From Pelobates cultripes (lineage: Eukaryota > Chordata > Amphibia > Anura > Pelobatidae), in the NCBI GenBank assembly GCA_933207985.1, contig OW240913.1:279235602-279299601 (forward strand): DNA of 64,000 bases, given 5' to 3'. Shown in pieces: positions 46,773 through 59,709 of this stretch (its first letter is position 1; each line of letters begins with the position of its first letter). Below the pieces are notes generated by a model. The model made no database searches. It was given only the letters and a program-made list of their open reading frames with translations, and had not been told where the DNA came from. Position numbers and translations under genes: made by a program.

Positions 46773-48184
46773 GGATCGACCGATTATCGGTCTGGCCGAT
46801 ATTATCGGCCGATATTTGGTATTTTCGGCAATATCGATATCGGCCAATTCAGATACCGATATTGCCGATAATATATAACAGGACCGCCGGGCCCATTACA
46901 AGCCCGGCGGTCCTGTGGGGGCCAGCAGCAAGCGCTGACTTACCTTGCATGCAGCTCCTACAGCTCTCTGTGTAAATCTCGCGAGACCCGCGGCCGCAGA
47001 GCGTTGCCACGGGTTACCATGGCAACGCACCGCGCGGCACTAAGAGCCGCGAGATTTACACAGGGAGCTGTAGGAGCTGCTTGCAAGGTAAGTCAGTGCT
47101 TGCTGCTGCTGAGCCACCACTGTACTTAACAAGCCACTGGACCACTAGGGGATACTATATCCCCCTCCCTGGTAAAAAGCAGGCAGGGGGGACTAAACAA
47201 AAAATAAAAACATTTTTAAATATTAAAAAAAATATTAAAATAAAAAATTACACAAATTACATCACTACACACACACCCAAACACACACTACACAAACACA
47301 CACTGCATTACATACACACTACACAGACACAAACACACTCTACACAAACACACACTGGGGGGGGACTAAACAAAAAAACATTTAAATATTAAAAAAATAT
47401 TAAAATAAAAAATTACACAAATTACATCACTACACACACACACACACACTGCACACATACTGCATTACATACACACTACACAGACACACACACTGCATTA
47501 CATACACACTACAAAGACACACACACTGCATTACACACACACACTACACAGACACACACACACTGCATTACATACACACTACAAAGACACACACACTGCA
47601 TTACACACACACACTACACAGACACACACACACACTGCATTACATACACACACACCACAAACACACACTGCACACATACTGCATTACAGACACACACACT
47701 GCACACACTACACTGCACACACACTGCATTACATACACACACTGCATTACATACACACTACACACACACACACACACACACACTACACAAACACACACTT
47801 TACATACACACTGCATTACATACACACACTGCACAAACACACACACTGCATTACATACACACACAAAAACACACTGCATTATACACACACAATACATAAA
47901 CACACTGCATTATATACACACTACACACACTGCATTATATACACACTACATTCATTATACACACCACACACTCTGCATCCACTACACACACAGTTCCCCT
48001 GTCTAAAAACACTTCATCTACTACATGTGGCATGTATATTTTGTGCATTTACCTTTCGAATTAGTTTATTTATTCAAAATAGTAAATGTACAGAATATCG
48101 GCAAGATATCGGCTATCGGCCTGAAAGTTCGCAGATTATCGGTATCGGTATCGGCTCTAAAAAATCAATATCGGTCGATCCCTA
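46770..48184. mobile_element. 1.4-kb hAT-like insertion with GATCGACCGAT ends
   Basis: The ends TAGGGATCGACCGAT and its exact inverse ATCGGTCGATCCCTA are perfect over 15 bp, and TAGGG fits the hAT YARNG terminal pattern. Both ends carry many CCGATAT/ATATCGG repeats. The body has a GC-rich segment with the inverted repeat TCTCGCGAGACCC-like arms and CTACAGCTC (46950-47075), then a long CA-rich array (47255-48000). Target duplication cannot be read inside (TA)n. It has no coding frame and is absent from copy 1. Confidence 0.75.
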
Positions 48185-48238
48185 ATATATATATATATAT
48201 AAATAGTAAAATACACCTAGACAGTGTGTGTGTGTGTG

Positions 48239-48286
<48 letters not shown>

Positions 48287-48370
48287 CTAAGTATATTATT
48301 TAATTTTTTTACACTTTATTAACTTTAATTTATTTTATTTCCAGCCAGCAGGGGGACTAACTGTCATTAC

Positions 48371-48568
48371 TGGCAATGCAGCAGCCAGCTAACCCAGCCA
48401 TGTGATTGTGAGGTCCTCGAATAAAAAAAAACGGAGGGCGTACTATTACGCACTGCGGCGTTTAGAGTCTGGCAATGCAGCAGCCAGCTAACCCAGCCAT
48501 GTGATTGTGAGGTCCTCGAATAAAAAAAAAACGGAGGGCGTACTATTACGCACTGCGGCGTTTAGAGT
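48371..48568. repeat. 99-bp direct tandem duplication
   Basis: TGGCAATGCAGCAGCCAGC starts at 48371 and again at 48470, and the two units continue alike to GGCGTTTAGAGTC. Copy 1 has one unit (17328 onward). Confidence 0.9.
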
Positions 48569-48896
48569 CGCTTAAAATAGGGCGTAATAGTACGCCCTCC
48601 GGTCTTAAGGGGTTAATTTATGTCCACCATTTTTGATCTACCCCTATTTTTGTTAGTTTAGAGTTGTTGTTATTATTATTAGTTTAGAGTTATTGCTGAT
48701 AGTCTTGTTAATTTGCGTCCACCATTCATGATCTACCCCTATTTTTGTTAGTTTAGAGTTGTTGCTGATAGTCTTGTTAATTTCTGTTCACCATTTATGA
48801 TCCATCCTCATATCTTTAAATCGCTTTCTCCTCTATTTATTTATTTTTCCTCATTAACTGCCATTTCTCACCTCAATATCTGTCTCATCCCCACCT

Positions 48897-48976
48897 TTAA
48901 CCCCTTAAGGACCAAACTTCTGGAATAAAAGGGAATCAAGACATGTCACACATGTCATGTGTCCTTAAGGGGTTAA
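48897..48976. mobile_element. 80-bp palindromic TTAA MITE, copy 2
   Basis: Counterpart of 17743-17822 with an intact right arm (CCTTAAGGGGTTAA). Confidence 0.8.
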
Positions 48977-49080
48977 ATTGCCGTTTGAAAAACGCAACAC
49001 ATGGCGGTGGGCACCTGGTCGCAGGGGTTACAGGGCTGCGACCGCGGTATGTACGCCAGTGCATACAGATGCACACACAC

Positions 49081-49556
49081 TTAAAGGACCACTCTAGGCA
49101 CCCAGACCACTTCAGCTTAATGAAGTGGTCTGGGTGCCAGGTCCAGCTAGGGTTAACCCATTTTTTCAGAGAAACTGCTATGTTTATGAATGGGTTAAGC
49201 CTTCCCCTATTTCCTCTAGCTGCTGTCTCATTGACAGCCGCTAGAGGCGCTTGCGTGCTTCTCACTGTGATTTTCACAGTGAGAGCACGCCAGCGTCCAT
49301 AGGAAAGCATTATGAATGCTTTCCTATGTGACCGGCTGAATGCGTGCACAGCTCTTGCCGCGCGTGTGCATACAGCCGACGGGAGGAGAAGAGGAGGATC
49401 GGAGGAGGAGAGCTCTCCGCCCAGCGGTGGAAAAAGGTAAGTTTTACCCCTTTCCAGAGCCGGGCGGGAGGGGGTCCCTGAGGGTGGGGGCACCCTCAGG
49501 GCACTATAGTGCCAGGAAAACCAGTATGTTTTCCTGGCACTATAGTGGTCCTTTAA
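49081..49556. mobile_element. MITE with complete TTAAAGGACCACT ends
   Basis: Starts TTAAAGGACCACTCTAGG and ends CACTATAGTGGTCCTTTAA. The inverted ends match over about 13 bp. It has the internal hairpins described for 17928. This copy defines the full family length of about 475 bp. Confidence 0.75.
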
Positions 49557-49870
49557 AGGACCACTACAGACACCCAGATCACATCAGCTCAATGAAGTTG
49601 TCTGGGTGTCAGGTCCCTCTAGTTTTAACCCTGCAGCTGAAAACATAGCAGTTTCAGAGAAACTGCTATGTTTCACTGAGGGTTAATCCAGCCTCTAGTG
49701 GCTGTCTCACCGACAGCCGCTAGAGGAGCACACTGAACGTCCATAGGAAAGCATTGAGTAATGCTTTCCTATGGGCGGTTTGAATGCGTGCGCGGTCACA
49801 TTCGGAGCTGAGAGGCTGAGGGATCCCCAGCGCCAAGGGAGTCCGGCGCTGGAGAAAGGTAAGTGCTGAA
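49553..49870. repeat. Second, adjacent element of the same MITE family
   Basis: Begins TTAAAGGACCACTACAGAC right at the end of the previous element, sharing the TTAA. It carries the hairpins GTTTCAGAGAAACTGCTATG and CTAGTGGCTGTCTC..GACAGCCGCTAG. The right end runs into the CA-rich array. Largely missing from copy 1. Confidence 0.6.
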
Positions 49871-50425
49871 GACACACACACACCCTTACAGACGCATACA
49901 CACTAGCTAACAGACACACACATTTACTGACAGAGACACACTCAGCGACAGACATACATACACACTCACTTACAAAACATACACTCTCATTGACAAACAC
50001 AAACTCACTAACAGACAAACAGACTCACTAACACACACACACTCAGTAAGACACACACACAGTAACACACTCACTGACACTCACTCTAACACTCACACAC
50101 ACTAACACTCACACACACTAACACTCACCAGCAGACACACACACACACTCAACACTCACTCAGCAGACACGCACACTAACACTCACTCTAACACTCACAC
50201 ACACACTAACACTCACTAGCAGACACACACTAACACTCACACTAACACTCACACACACTAACACTCACTAGCAGACACACACACTAACACTCACACTAAC
50301 ACTCACTAGCAGACACTAACACTCACTCTAACACTCACACACACACACATTAACACTCACACACACTAACACTCACTAGCAGACACACACACTAACACTC
50401 ACACACACTCAAACACTAACACTAG
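49871..50425. repeat. CA-rich low-complexity array, copy 2
   Basis: Units such as ACACTCACTAGCAGACACAC. Longer than the 18455-18868 counterpart. Confidence 0.9.
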
Positions 50426-50479
50426 TTTTTTTTTTTTTTTTTAATTTAATCCCCCCAGCCTCCTTACCTTTTGGAATGC

Positions 50480-50896
50480 TGGGGGGGTTCCCTGGGGTCC
50501 AGTGGTGCTGCTGGGCTCCTGGGCGGGCAGTCTGGGTGGCCGGTCGGGCAGGCAGGCGGGCGTGCGAGGGAGCACTCAGTGCTTCCTCGCGCGCCGCTTA
50601 GGGATGCCGGCGCCGGAAGATGACGTCATCTTCCGGCTCCGGTATCAGTGCGGTGCGCGAGGGAGCTGAAGAGGAAGCACTGAGTGCTCCCTCGCGCGCC
50701 CGCCTGCCTGCCACCCGCCTGCCCGGTGACAGCAGGGCCAGCCTCGGGGGGCCCTGGGGTGGTCGGCTCCTGGGCCCCCCAGGGGAAGAGGCTGGCCCTG
50801 TGGGTACATACCGGGTCGCAGGGGCGGCCGGGCCCCCTGGTGGGCCGGGCCCGGTCGCAGCCGCGACCCCTGCGACCCTGGTATGTACGCCACTGC
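50480..50896. repeat. GC-rich element, copy 2
   Basis: Counterpart of 18930-19347 with small internal deletions (CTCTTCAG missing near 50585, CCCGCCCGG missing near 50710). Ends GGTATGTACGCCACTG. Holds the CRE/ETS palindrome at 50613-50636. Confidence 0.55.
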
Positions 50897-53800
50897 TCCA
50901 ATCTCATACCCATCTCACGCTACTCTTCCTTTAAACCATCTTTCCACACTGCCCTCTGGAATGCACGCTCTGTTTGCAGTATTACTAAATCCACAACTGT
51001 GCATGAGCTTTTCATCTCTCTCTCAATTTCTAGCATTAACTGAAACATGGCTCTCTGACACTGCTACCCTTGCCTCTTTATCCTTTGGTGGTCTTCAATT
51101 TTCCCACAGCCGAAGAAACTCTGAAGATAAAGGTGGTGGAGTAGGGTTTCTGTTCTCACCTCACTGCTCATTCAAACCTCTACCCACACCCCCTCCCCTC
51201 TCTTTCTCATAATTTGAGATGAATTAAATCCGCCTTTTCAAACCCATCTCTGCTAACATTGCTGTTATCTGTCGTCCCTCTGGTTCCCCACTTCTCTCCC
51301 TTGACCACTTTGCTGCCTGGCTTCCTTCCTGGGCAACATTCCCATCAACTCACCCTTGACCCCAGCAGCCTCAAAACTACTTTCTATTACCTCCTGCCAG
51401 TGGGCTAATTCCCCCACCCACATAGCAGGCAATACTCTAGACCTTATTTTTACTCATGAATGTACAGTCTCTAACATCTGCAACACTCCATTTCCTCTCT
51501 CAGATCATCATTTCCTATAATTTGCTCTCAATAGCCCCTAACAACCTCTGCCTAACCCCCCTCAACTCAGAAGGAATCTGAGTTCTGTAAACCTCCAGCA
51601 GCTGTCAGCTGATATTGATTCCCAACTATTATCCATTCCTGCTTACTCATGTCCCTCACTGGCTATCTCCTCATATAACTCCACCCTCACCCCAACCCTG
51701 GAGGCTGCAGCCCCTCTCCAATACGCACCTCGAAGAGACTACGCCCCCAACCATGGCACACTAAATGAACACACTACCTGCAGAGATGTTCCCGTTCTGC
51801 TGAACGCTGCTGGAGGAAGTCTCAAACCGAGTCAGACTTTCTACACTACAAATTCATATTGCATACATACAGGACAGCCCTTGCCAAACAGTCATACTTT
51901 TCTTCTCTTATTAGCTCATGCTCTTGCAATCCCAGGCATCTCTTTGATACCTTTAACTCTCTTTTTTGCCCTGCTGCAGCCCCCCCCCAAATTAACCTTA
52001 CAGCTGATAGTTTTGCATGCTACTTTACTGACAAAATTGAACAGCTAAGGAAAGCATTCTCACCACCTTTCTCCTCACTTTCTCAACCTCACCTGGATCA
52101 TGCCTCTCCAACCATTCCAACCTTCTCCCAGGCTACTGACCAAGAAGTGCCTGCGCTTATCCTTTACTCTCGCCCCACCACTTGCCCGCTTGACCCTGTC
52201 CCGTCTCACCTTATCAGATCTCTCTTGTCTTGTGCCCTCCTTAACACACATCTTCAACTGCTCTCTTTCTTCTGGCACTGTCCCTGCTGTCCTTAAACAT
52301 GCTACTATAGTACCCATCTTAAAAAAAAAACATATCTCGACCCATCCTCCCCTTCTAATTATCGTCCTATATCTCTGCTCCCTTTTTCCTCAAAGCTTCT
52401 TGAAAGACTAGTCTTTACCCGTCTGACCCGCTTCCTCAACTCCAACTCTCTCCTTGACCCTCATCAGTCCGGCTTAAACCCCCTCCACTCTACTGAGACT
52501 GCCCTTATTAAAGTCACTAACGACATTATCACAGCTTAATCCACAGGTCACTACTCCATACTAATTCTTCTTGACCTCTCTGCTGCCTTTGACACCGTTG
52601 ATCATGTTCTCCTTCTCCAAACTCTTCAATCGCTCGGTCTCTGTGGCTCTGTCCTCTCGTGGTTTTCCTCTTATCTCTCCCAACGCTCATTCAGTGTCTC
52701 CTTTTCTAATGATACCTCCACCATTCTTACTGTCTCAGTTGGAGTCCCCCAAGGCTCTGTCCTTGGTCCCCTTCTATTTTCTCTTTACAGTGCCTCTCTG
52801 TACGCTGATGACACCCAGATATATCTCTCCTCCCTGGACCTCTCCCCTGATGTTTTGCAACGTGTCACCTCTTGCCTTTCTTCTATCTCTGATTGGATGT
52901 CCTCCCGTTTTCTGAAACTGAATCTTTCCAAAACAGAACTTCTTGTCTTTACTCCTAATATTAATCCTCCTCTCTCGCTCTCCCTTTAGATTGGGGATAA
53001 CCATATCATCCCATCCTTACAAGCACATTGTCTTGGTGTTACTTTTGATTATGGCCTCACATTTGAGCCTCACATCCGGTCTGTTGTCAAATCATGCCAA
53101 TTCCACCTTAAAAACATTGCCTGCATCCGCCCCTTTCTTACACAAGATGCTACTAAAGAGCTTTTCCATGCTCTAGTAATCTCTCGCATGGACTATTGTA
53201 ACTCTCTCCTAACTGGTCTTCCCAAGAACCGTTTTGCCCCGCTACAGTCTGTAATGAATGCTGCTGCCAGACTGCTTTTCCTCTTTAGTCGGTCCTCTCA
53301 CACCTCACTGATCTGTCAGTCATTACATTGGCTTCCTGTATGCTATAGGAGTCAATTCAAAGTGCTAACCCATACCTATAAAGTACTGAATAATCTTAGC
53401 CCGCCTTATATTTTTACAGATCCATAGGTATGCCCCTTCACGGTCTCTCCGCTCTGCCCCGACCTCCTTCTGTCTGCTGCTCGCACCCGTACGGCCAACT
53501 CGCGCATGCAGGACTACTCGCGAGCGGCTCCCTTCCTATGGAATAGCCTGTCTACCGCCATCAGACTCTCCCCTAGTCTTCAATAGTTTAAGAAGTGTTT
53601 TAAAATCCATTTCTTTAGGAAAGCCTATGGCCTCCCAGACTAACCTCTACCTCACATACCTGTCTCCTGCTCTCTCCTACAGGGCAGCACTCTACTCTCT
53701 CCTCCAGCTCTCCTTCACTCCCACCTAATTTGACCGCTTTTTCCTGTCCTAATGTGCTTGTACCCCACCCCCTATAGACTGTGAACTCATTTGAGCTGGG

Positions 53801-53935
53801 CCCTCTTCAACCTATCGTTTCTGTAAGTTTTCTTGTAATTGTCCTATTTATAGTTAAATCACCCCCCTCCAATAATATTGGAAAGCACTACGGAATCTGT
53901 TGGCGCTATAAAAATGGTGATATTTAAAGGGACAC
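50897..53935 (+). pseudogene. L2/CR1-like LINE, copy 2, with 3' end
   Basis: Same domains as copy 1: FLALTETWLS near 51035, [12 protein letters not shown] near 52571, [13 protein letters not shown] near 52740, [11 protein letters not shown] near 52800. It retains 24 bp lost from copy 1 near 53062 and continues past 53430 through the C-terminal block into a 3' untranslated tail with TGTGAACTCATTTGAGCTGG and GGAATCTGTTGGCGCTATAA. It shares the old stops, for example TAA near 52537, and is inactive. Confidence 0.85.
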
Positions 53936-53944
53936 TAATGACCG

Positions 53945-54530
53945 CTTAAAGGGACACTCCAGGCACCCAGACCACTTCTGCCCATTGGAGTGGTCTGGGT
54001 GCCAACTCCCACTACTCTTAACCCTGCAAGTGTAATTATTGCAGTTTTTTATAAACTGCAATAATTACCTTGCAGGGTTAACTCCACCTCTATTGGCTAT
54101 CTACTAGACAGCCACCAGAGGGCACTTCTGTGTCGCTAGCATAGGAAACCTGTGCTAGAGCGTTGCTGGACATCCTCACACTGTCTGAGGACCTCCAGCA
54201 TCCCTCATTTCCCCATAGGAAAGCATTGAAAAGCATTTTCAATGCTTTCCTATGGGGACCTCTAAGGCGCATGCGCGGCATTGACACGCATGCGCATTAG
54301 GTCTCCCGGGCGGGTGGACGGGATCAGTCTCGCCCACCGGCCGACGTAATACAGAGGAGGAGCGGCGGCGGAGGAAGAAGCAGCGACGTGGGACATGTCA
54401 CTGCCTCTGGTAAGTGACTGAAGGGTTTTTCACCCCTTCAGCTACCGGGGATTAGGGGGTGGGAGGGAGAGGGGACCTGCAGTGCCAGGAAAACGGATTG
54501 TTTTCCTAGCACTGGAACTTCCCTTTAATG
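53945..54530. mobile_element. MITE of the TTAAAGGGACACT family, complete in copy 2
   Basis: Starts TTAAAGGGACACTCCAGGC with the hairpin CACCCAGACCACTTC..GAGTGGTCTGGGTG. It contains the palindromes AATTATTGCAGTTTTTTATAAACTGCAATAATT-like and CATAGGAAAGCATTG..CAATGCTTTCCTATG, and ends near GGAACTTCCCTTTAA. Only its last part survives in copy 1. Confidence 0.65.
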
Positions 54531-56077
54531 AGGTTGTTCAGGTTAGAACAATAACTCCCTGCAGCCTGTCTCATGTAAACACTGTATTTTCTGAGAAAAT
54601 ACAGTGTTTACCTTGGGAGCTAGCAACACCTCCAGTGGAAGTCACTCAGACGGCCACCAGAGGGACTTCCGGGTTTAGAGCTGCCTAACTCGCATTCATC
54701 ACGTTTGACGTCTTCACGCTTGGGTGAATATATCAAACGTTATATCTGGAGACAGGAGGCACTGTGAACGCCTGTGAACGCACCTTTGCCTGTCCACAAT
54801 CAGAGACAACAGTGTGTGAGATAACGATCTCCTGCACTCAGCAGATATGGATAGATAGAAACAGATAGATGGATAGAGATAGTGTGTGGGTGTATGTTTA
54901 ACAATATTTATTTAAAATGTGTGTGTTTGTATACAAACACTATATATGGAGATATCTCTCTATATAGTGTTTGCATACAAACTTTTGGCTTAGGAGGGTT
55001 GCCGTAGGAGAGGGGCGGGCATAGACAGCGAGCTGAGCTGTCAGTTTAGCTCGCGAACGCGCATACCGCGCACATACGTGGTAGAGCGCTCAGTTCATTC
55101 ATAGAGTGGCATTCAATGCCGTTCTATGAAGAACCTGATTGGTGCAGGGCGTAGCCGCGCATGCGCACCAAAGAGAATGTCTAACTGAGCCCTGCTATTT
55201 CGCTTTTTGGCGAAAAGGGGGAGTGGCCTGCCGAGCAACGGAGATAAGTTTTAGTGATAAAAAGCACTCTGATTTATTTATTTTATTTTAATGGCAAACT
55301 AATATAAAAGCAAGAAAGAAGGCTAGGGGAACTACGTCCTATGTTGACAATAGTGATCCTTTCATCTGACTTTTGTAAATTTCTTAATTTTAATTTCCAT
55401 TAACACAATATCCAAGTGCCATTTGGTAGTACCCCCCTATAAAACCACCACTAGGGAGTTGGAGAGGCGTATTGAAGGTGTTGCTATATGCCTGATTTTG
55501 AATCTTAAGCGGTGGTGAGACACTATTTAACGGTACCAAGCCCAGATTCTTAGTCCCCCAAAATTGTTACCCCGTATTTTCAGGCTGCTATTATTCTTGT
55601 TAACACCATAACACTACCGACAGATGTAGTCGTTATAGCCCGAGAAGGCAGTAAATACAGCCCCTCGGATTTTTTGTTACCCTGAAAAAAGTGAAGGATA
55701 TGTTGGCATTCTAAGCTCACTTTGCTTGGAGTGGCATAATGAAGATTTAATTTCTATATTTTTTTTTTCTTTTCTTAAAAAAATTTATGTTGAAAATGCA
55801 GTCCTTCTATCATGGCCAACACACTGTTAACCCTTTTTATGGTGCTAAATTGGTACAAGCTCCTTTGAAAACAGTTTTCTCTTAACCAGAGAGGCTCTAC
55901 TTACACTGTCACCACTACAATAATCTGTAATAATGTAGTGCAGTTTGTAATTACTTTTCAGGGCTGTCATAACTGGAGATTTACCTAATCATTATTCTGA
56001 AGGACTTAATGTATGAGATTACATTGTTGTTGTGGGGTGGGGGGATGGGGGTTTCTATTAAAGTGTCTCAGTGAATT
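54531..56077. other. Intronic DNA, counterpart of 22014-23562
   Basis: Near-identical to copy 1, including the palindrome GTATACAAACACTATAT (about 54930-54985). No gene seen. Confidence 0.4.
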
Positions 56078-56085
56078 GTGGTGCA

Positions 56086-57635
56086 CAGGGCCGTCTTTAA
56101 CGCGGGGCAAACGGGGCAGTCGCCCCGGGCCCAGTTGCTCCTGGGGGGCCCAGAGCAGCTGCTCTGTGGGCCCCGTGATTTGCGCAGCCCCTATGGACCG
56201 GGCGATGCGGCTCCTGCACACTTAGGAGGCTCCCCGGGTGTCTCACTAAGGGCCACCCGGGGAGCATGTGTCAGCAGGGGCCCGGTTGGGCGCTGTGGCG
56301 CTTAAACAGCGCGACCAGGCTCCTTCCTGTTCTGCAGACGGCTGGGAGGAAGTGATGTCACTTCCTCCCACCGGAGATAATGGGCGCGCGGGAGGAGGAA
56401 GGCAGGGAGGAGGGGAGTTCCAAAGGACTAGAGAAACCACCCTCCTGGTAAAGGTAAGAACCTGGAGGGTGGCTAATTGTATGTCAGTAGGTCTGTGTGT
56501 GTGTGTATGCCAGTGTGTCAGTATGTCTGTGTGTGTGACAGTATGTCTGTGTGTGTATCAGCATGTCTGTGTGTGTGTATATAAGTATGTCTCTGTGTGT
56601 ATGTGTGTGTCAGTATGTCTTCCAGTATATATTTGTGTGTCAGTGTATGTGTGTGTCAGTATGTATCTGTGAATGTTTTAATGTCTGTCTGTGTGTATGT
56701 GCCAGTACGTCTGTGTGTGTGTGTCAACATGTCTGTGTGTGTATGTATGTCTGTGTGTGTGTATGTGTGTGTCAGTAGGCCTGTGTGTGTCAGTATGTCT
56801 GTCAGTTTATGTGTCTGTGTGTGTATGTATGTATGTGTGTGTGTTTGTGTCAGTATGTCTGCCAGGATATATTTGTGTGTCAGTGTATGTGTGTGTCAGA
56901 ATGTATCTGTGAATGTTTTAATGTCTGTCCGTGTGTATGTGCCAGTACATCTGTCTGTGTGTATGTCAGTATGTCTGTGTGTGTGTTTCAGCATGTCTGT
57001 GTGTGTCAGTATGTCTGTGTGTGTATGTAAGTATGTCTGTGTGTGTGTGTGTGTATGTGTCAGTAGGCCTGTGTGTGTGTCATATGTCTGTCAGTGTATG
57101 TGTCTGTGTGTGTATGTATGTATGTCTGTGTGTGTGTGTGTCAATATGTCTGCCAGGATATATTTGTATGTCAGTGTATGTATCTGTGAATGTTTTAATG
57201 TCTGTCTGTATCTGCCAGTACGTCTGTCTGTGTGTATGTCAGTATGCCTGTGTGTGTGTGTCTGTGTGTATGTCAGTATGCCTGTGTGTGTGTGTCAATG
57301 TGTCTGTCAGTATGCCTGTGTGTATGTGTCTGTGTGTGTCAGTATATTTGTCAGTGTATGTGTTTGTGTGTGTGTCAGTATATCTGTTAGTGTATGTAAC
57401 TGTGTATGTATGTATGTATGTCTGTGTGTGTATATATTTGTGTGTCAGTGACTGTGTGTGTCAGTATGTATCTGTGAATGTTTTAATGTCTGTCTGTGTG
57501 TGTATGTGCCAGTACGTCTGTCAGTGTGATTGCGGGTTGGGCGTAATTGGGGGGTGAGGCGGCGGGAGGGTGAGGGCCCAGGGGACCAAAGAAAATGCAT
57601 TGCCCAGGGTCCTAATCATATTATAGACGGCCCTG
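56086..57635. mobile_element. Non-autonomous hAT element, copy 2
   Basis: Same ends CAGGGCCGTC/GACGGCCCTG and same flanking 8-bp GTGGTGCA (56078-56085 and 57636-57643) as copy 1. It is 1550 bp against 1260 bp, with the difference in the GT-rich array. Confidence 0.9.
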
Positions 57636-57643
57636 GTGGTGCA

Positions 57644-58002
57644 GCTTATTTTTATTTATTTTTTTTGCACCATGCCTATCATTTTTTAATATGCTCCATT
57701 TTATTGCCACGACTACAGATACATGATTTTTTCCAACAGAAATGTCGGAATTTTCCCACAAGTATAAATTCTACAGGTTGTTGGAATAGAAAGCTCCACA
57801 AAAGCTGTTGGAATTTTTATTAAGAAACCAGCTTTTTAGATCACATTATAATTGAAAATTGAAGATCGTAAGGTTATAATTCCAATGACAGGATGACTTT
57901 AATAATAAATTCATGTAAATGTTCTTTCGTTAAAATAATCTTAGACTTGGAATTAGGCTTATATTTTATTATGTAACTCAGAACTACCTCAGCACTTTTA
58001 GA
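57644..58002. other. Intronic AT-rich DNA, counterpart of 24839-25197
   Basis: Near-identical to copy 1. No gene or clear repeat. Confidence 0.4.
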
Positions 58003-58315
58003 TTAACCCCTTGAGGACCGATGATGGTTCAGGACCGTCATCGGAGACATCCCCTTGAGGACCGGTGACGGTCCTGAACCGTCATAACAGTGTTATGTAC
58101 TTACCCAATCGCCGTCGTTGCTCCCGGTCCGGGGGGACTGCCTGACAGCCCAGGCAGTCGCCCTGCAGCAAATTAGGACCCCACGGCCACAGAGCGATCA
58201 CATGGCTACAATAGGTGTCCAAGTGTCTGCCTGCAGGGGGACTGTGCTGACAGTCAGTCTCCCTGCTGCTGTAAAACAAAAAAAATTTAGTAAAATAAGT
58301 GTTTTAAAAAAAAAA

Positions 58316-58375
<60 letters not shown>

Positions 58376-58597
58376 CTATATATATTGTATATATGAAAAT
58401 TACTGTGAGAAGCACGGAAGCGCCTCTAGCGGCTGTCAATGAGACAGCCAGAAGAGGCTGGATTAACCCTAATGTAAAAATAGAAGTTTCTCTGAAACTG
58501 CTATGTTTACAGCAGGCAGGGTTAACCCTAGATGGACCTGGCACCCAGACCACTTCATTGAGCTGAAGTGGTCTGGGTGCCTATAGTGGTCCTTTAA
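58003..58597. repeat. Compound TTAA elements, copy 2
   Basis: Counterpart of 25198-25970 but about 180 bp shorter in the (AT)n part. Same start TTAACCCCTTGAGGACCG and same end CTATAGTGGTCCTTTAA. Confidence 0.65.
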
Positions 58598-59709
58598 TAT
58601 AATAAACAGACGACTTCTCAAGCTTTAAGTCATCATACCCTTGGGTGAATAAACCCTTTTGAATCATCTGCTTTTTAATAACTTTATTTATATGTATCAT
58701 GAATAACAAAATTGCATATTTCCCAATCAAATTTGCTAAGCCATAGTTTTATTTTGCTAATCACTTGAACTTTCTTCTTTTATCCACATCGAATAGGTCA
58801 TTAACTGTGCTTTAGACATCTCATTTCTCTTTCTCACTTTAAATCTGCAGTGTGATTTTACTTAGCCTCACTGGAAAACAAAACAGTCCAATATGGTTTC
58901 ATTATAACAAATGATCTCTTTCCATTATGTGCAAATTTAACCAAGTGTGATGGTGTAATGATTAGACTGGCCAAATGTTACTAGACATGACAGTTCTGGG
59001 TTAATTATTTGCAGTCAAGTTGCAAAGTGGCTAAATGCACAGCTCTCCAGCTTCTCAACATTTTTTTTTTCTCTCCCTTGTTTCCCTAAATTAATAAAGG
59101 CGATTTCAAAAGCAACATTAATATGGCTTTTTTTTTCCTTTTGTAGTTTCATTTTATTTTCTTTGCCAGGCAATTCACATTCATTACAATAAAGATCACC
59201 TGGCAGATTTCTCATTATTGGGTGTATTGATTAGTAACAATGTAAGGTAGACCTTATTAAGACAGACATATTGAGCATTGCTGTAGACAATTTCTGTCCT
59301 TCCTCTGCTGATTGTCCATTCATCTCAGTAAACTTTTCAAATCAAAATAGGTTGCCGCAGTGCTCTCATTGTATATCGAGCTTCTAAATAATATCAGTTG
59401 CCTGCAGTTCAATTAAGGTCACATTTTTTCCTTGCTAAATAGAAATCAATTGACTATAGCGGGAAAAAAAAGCAAAAACAGATAACTATTGCTTTTTGCG
59501 AAGATGGTAATATTAAAGAAATGGAAAGCATAGCAATTGCAATGATACAATCACAATATCCTTGGTCAATATTGGAAGAATTATATTAACATAATCAGTG
59601 TTGGCAATTGTATTAACATAATCAGTGTTGGTATTTATACTGCAGATGTCAAAAAAACCAAGATAGAAGCAAATGCAGTGAAAGAGCCACGCAAACAAAA
59701 CACTTTAGT
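58598..59709. other. Repeat-poor intronic block, copy 2
   Basis: Counterpart of 25971-27082, almost identical. No exon seen. Confidence 0.4.

Larger units (their letters stand above)
46371..48616. repeat. AT-rich TTAA element interrupted by a hAT-like insertion
   Basis: Counterpart of 16786-17462. The TTATTTCGTTCTA stem lies at about 46432-46508. The (TA)n tract at 46680-46768 is expanded and split by 46770-48184. The right part resumes at AAATACACCTAGAC and ends with TTAA at 48613-48616. Confidence 0.65.

Noticed and set aside
47640..47903. Minus-strand Cys/Val-rich frame
   Set aside because: Translation of a CA-dinucleotide-rich array inside a transposon.
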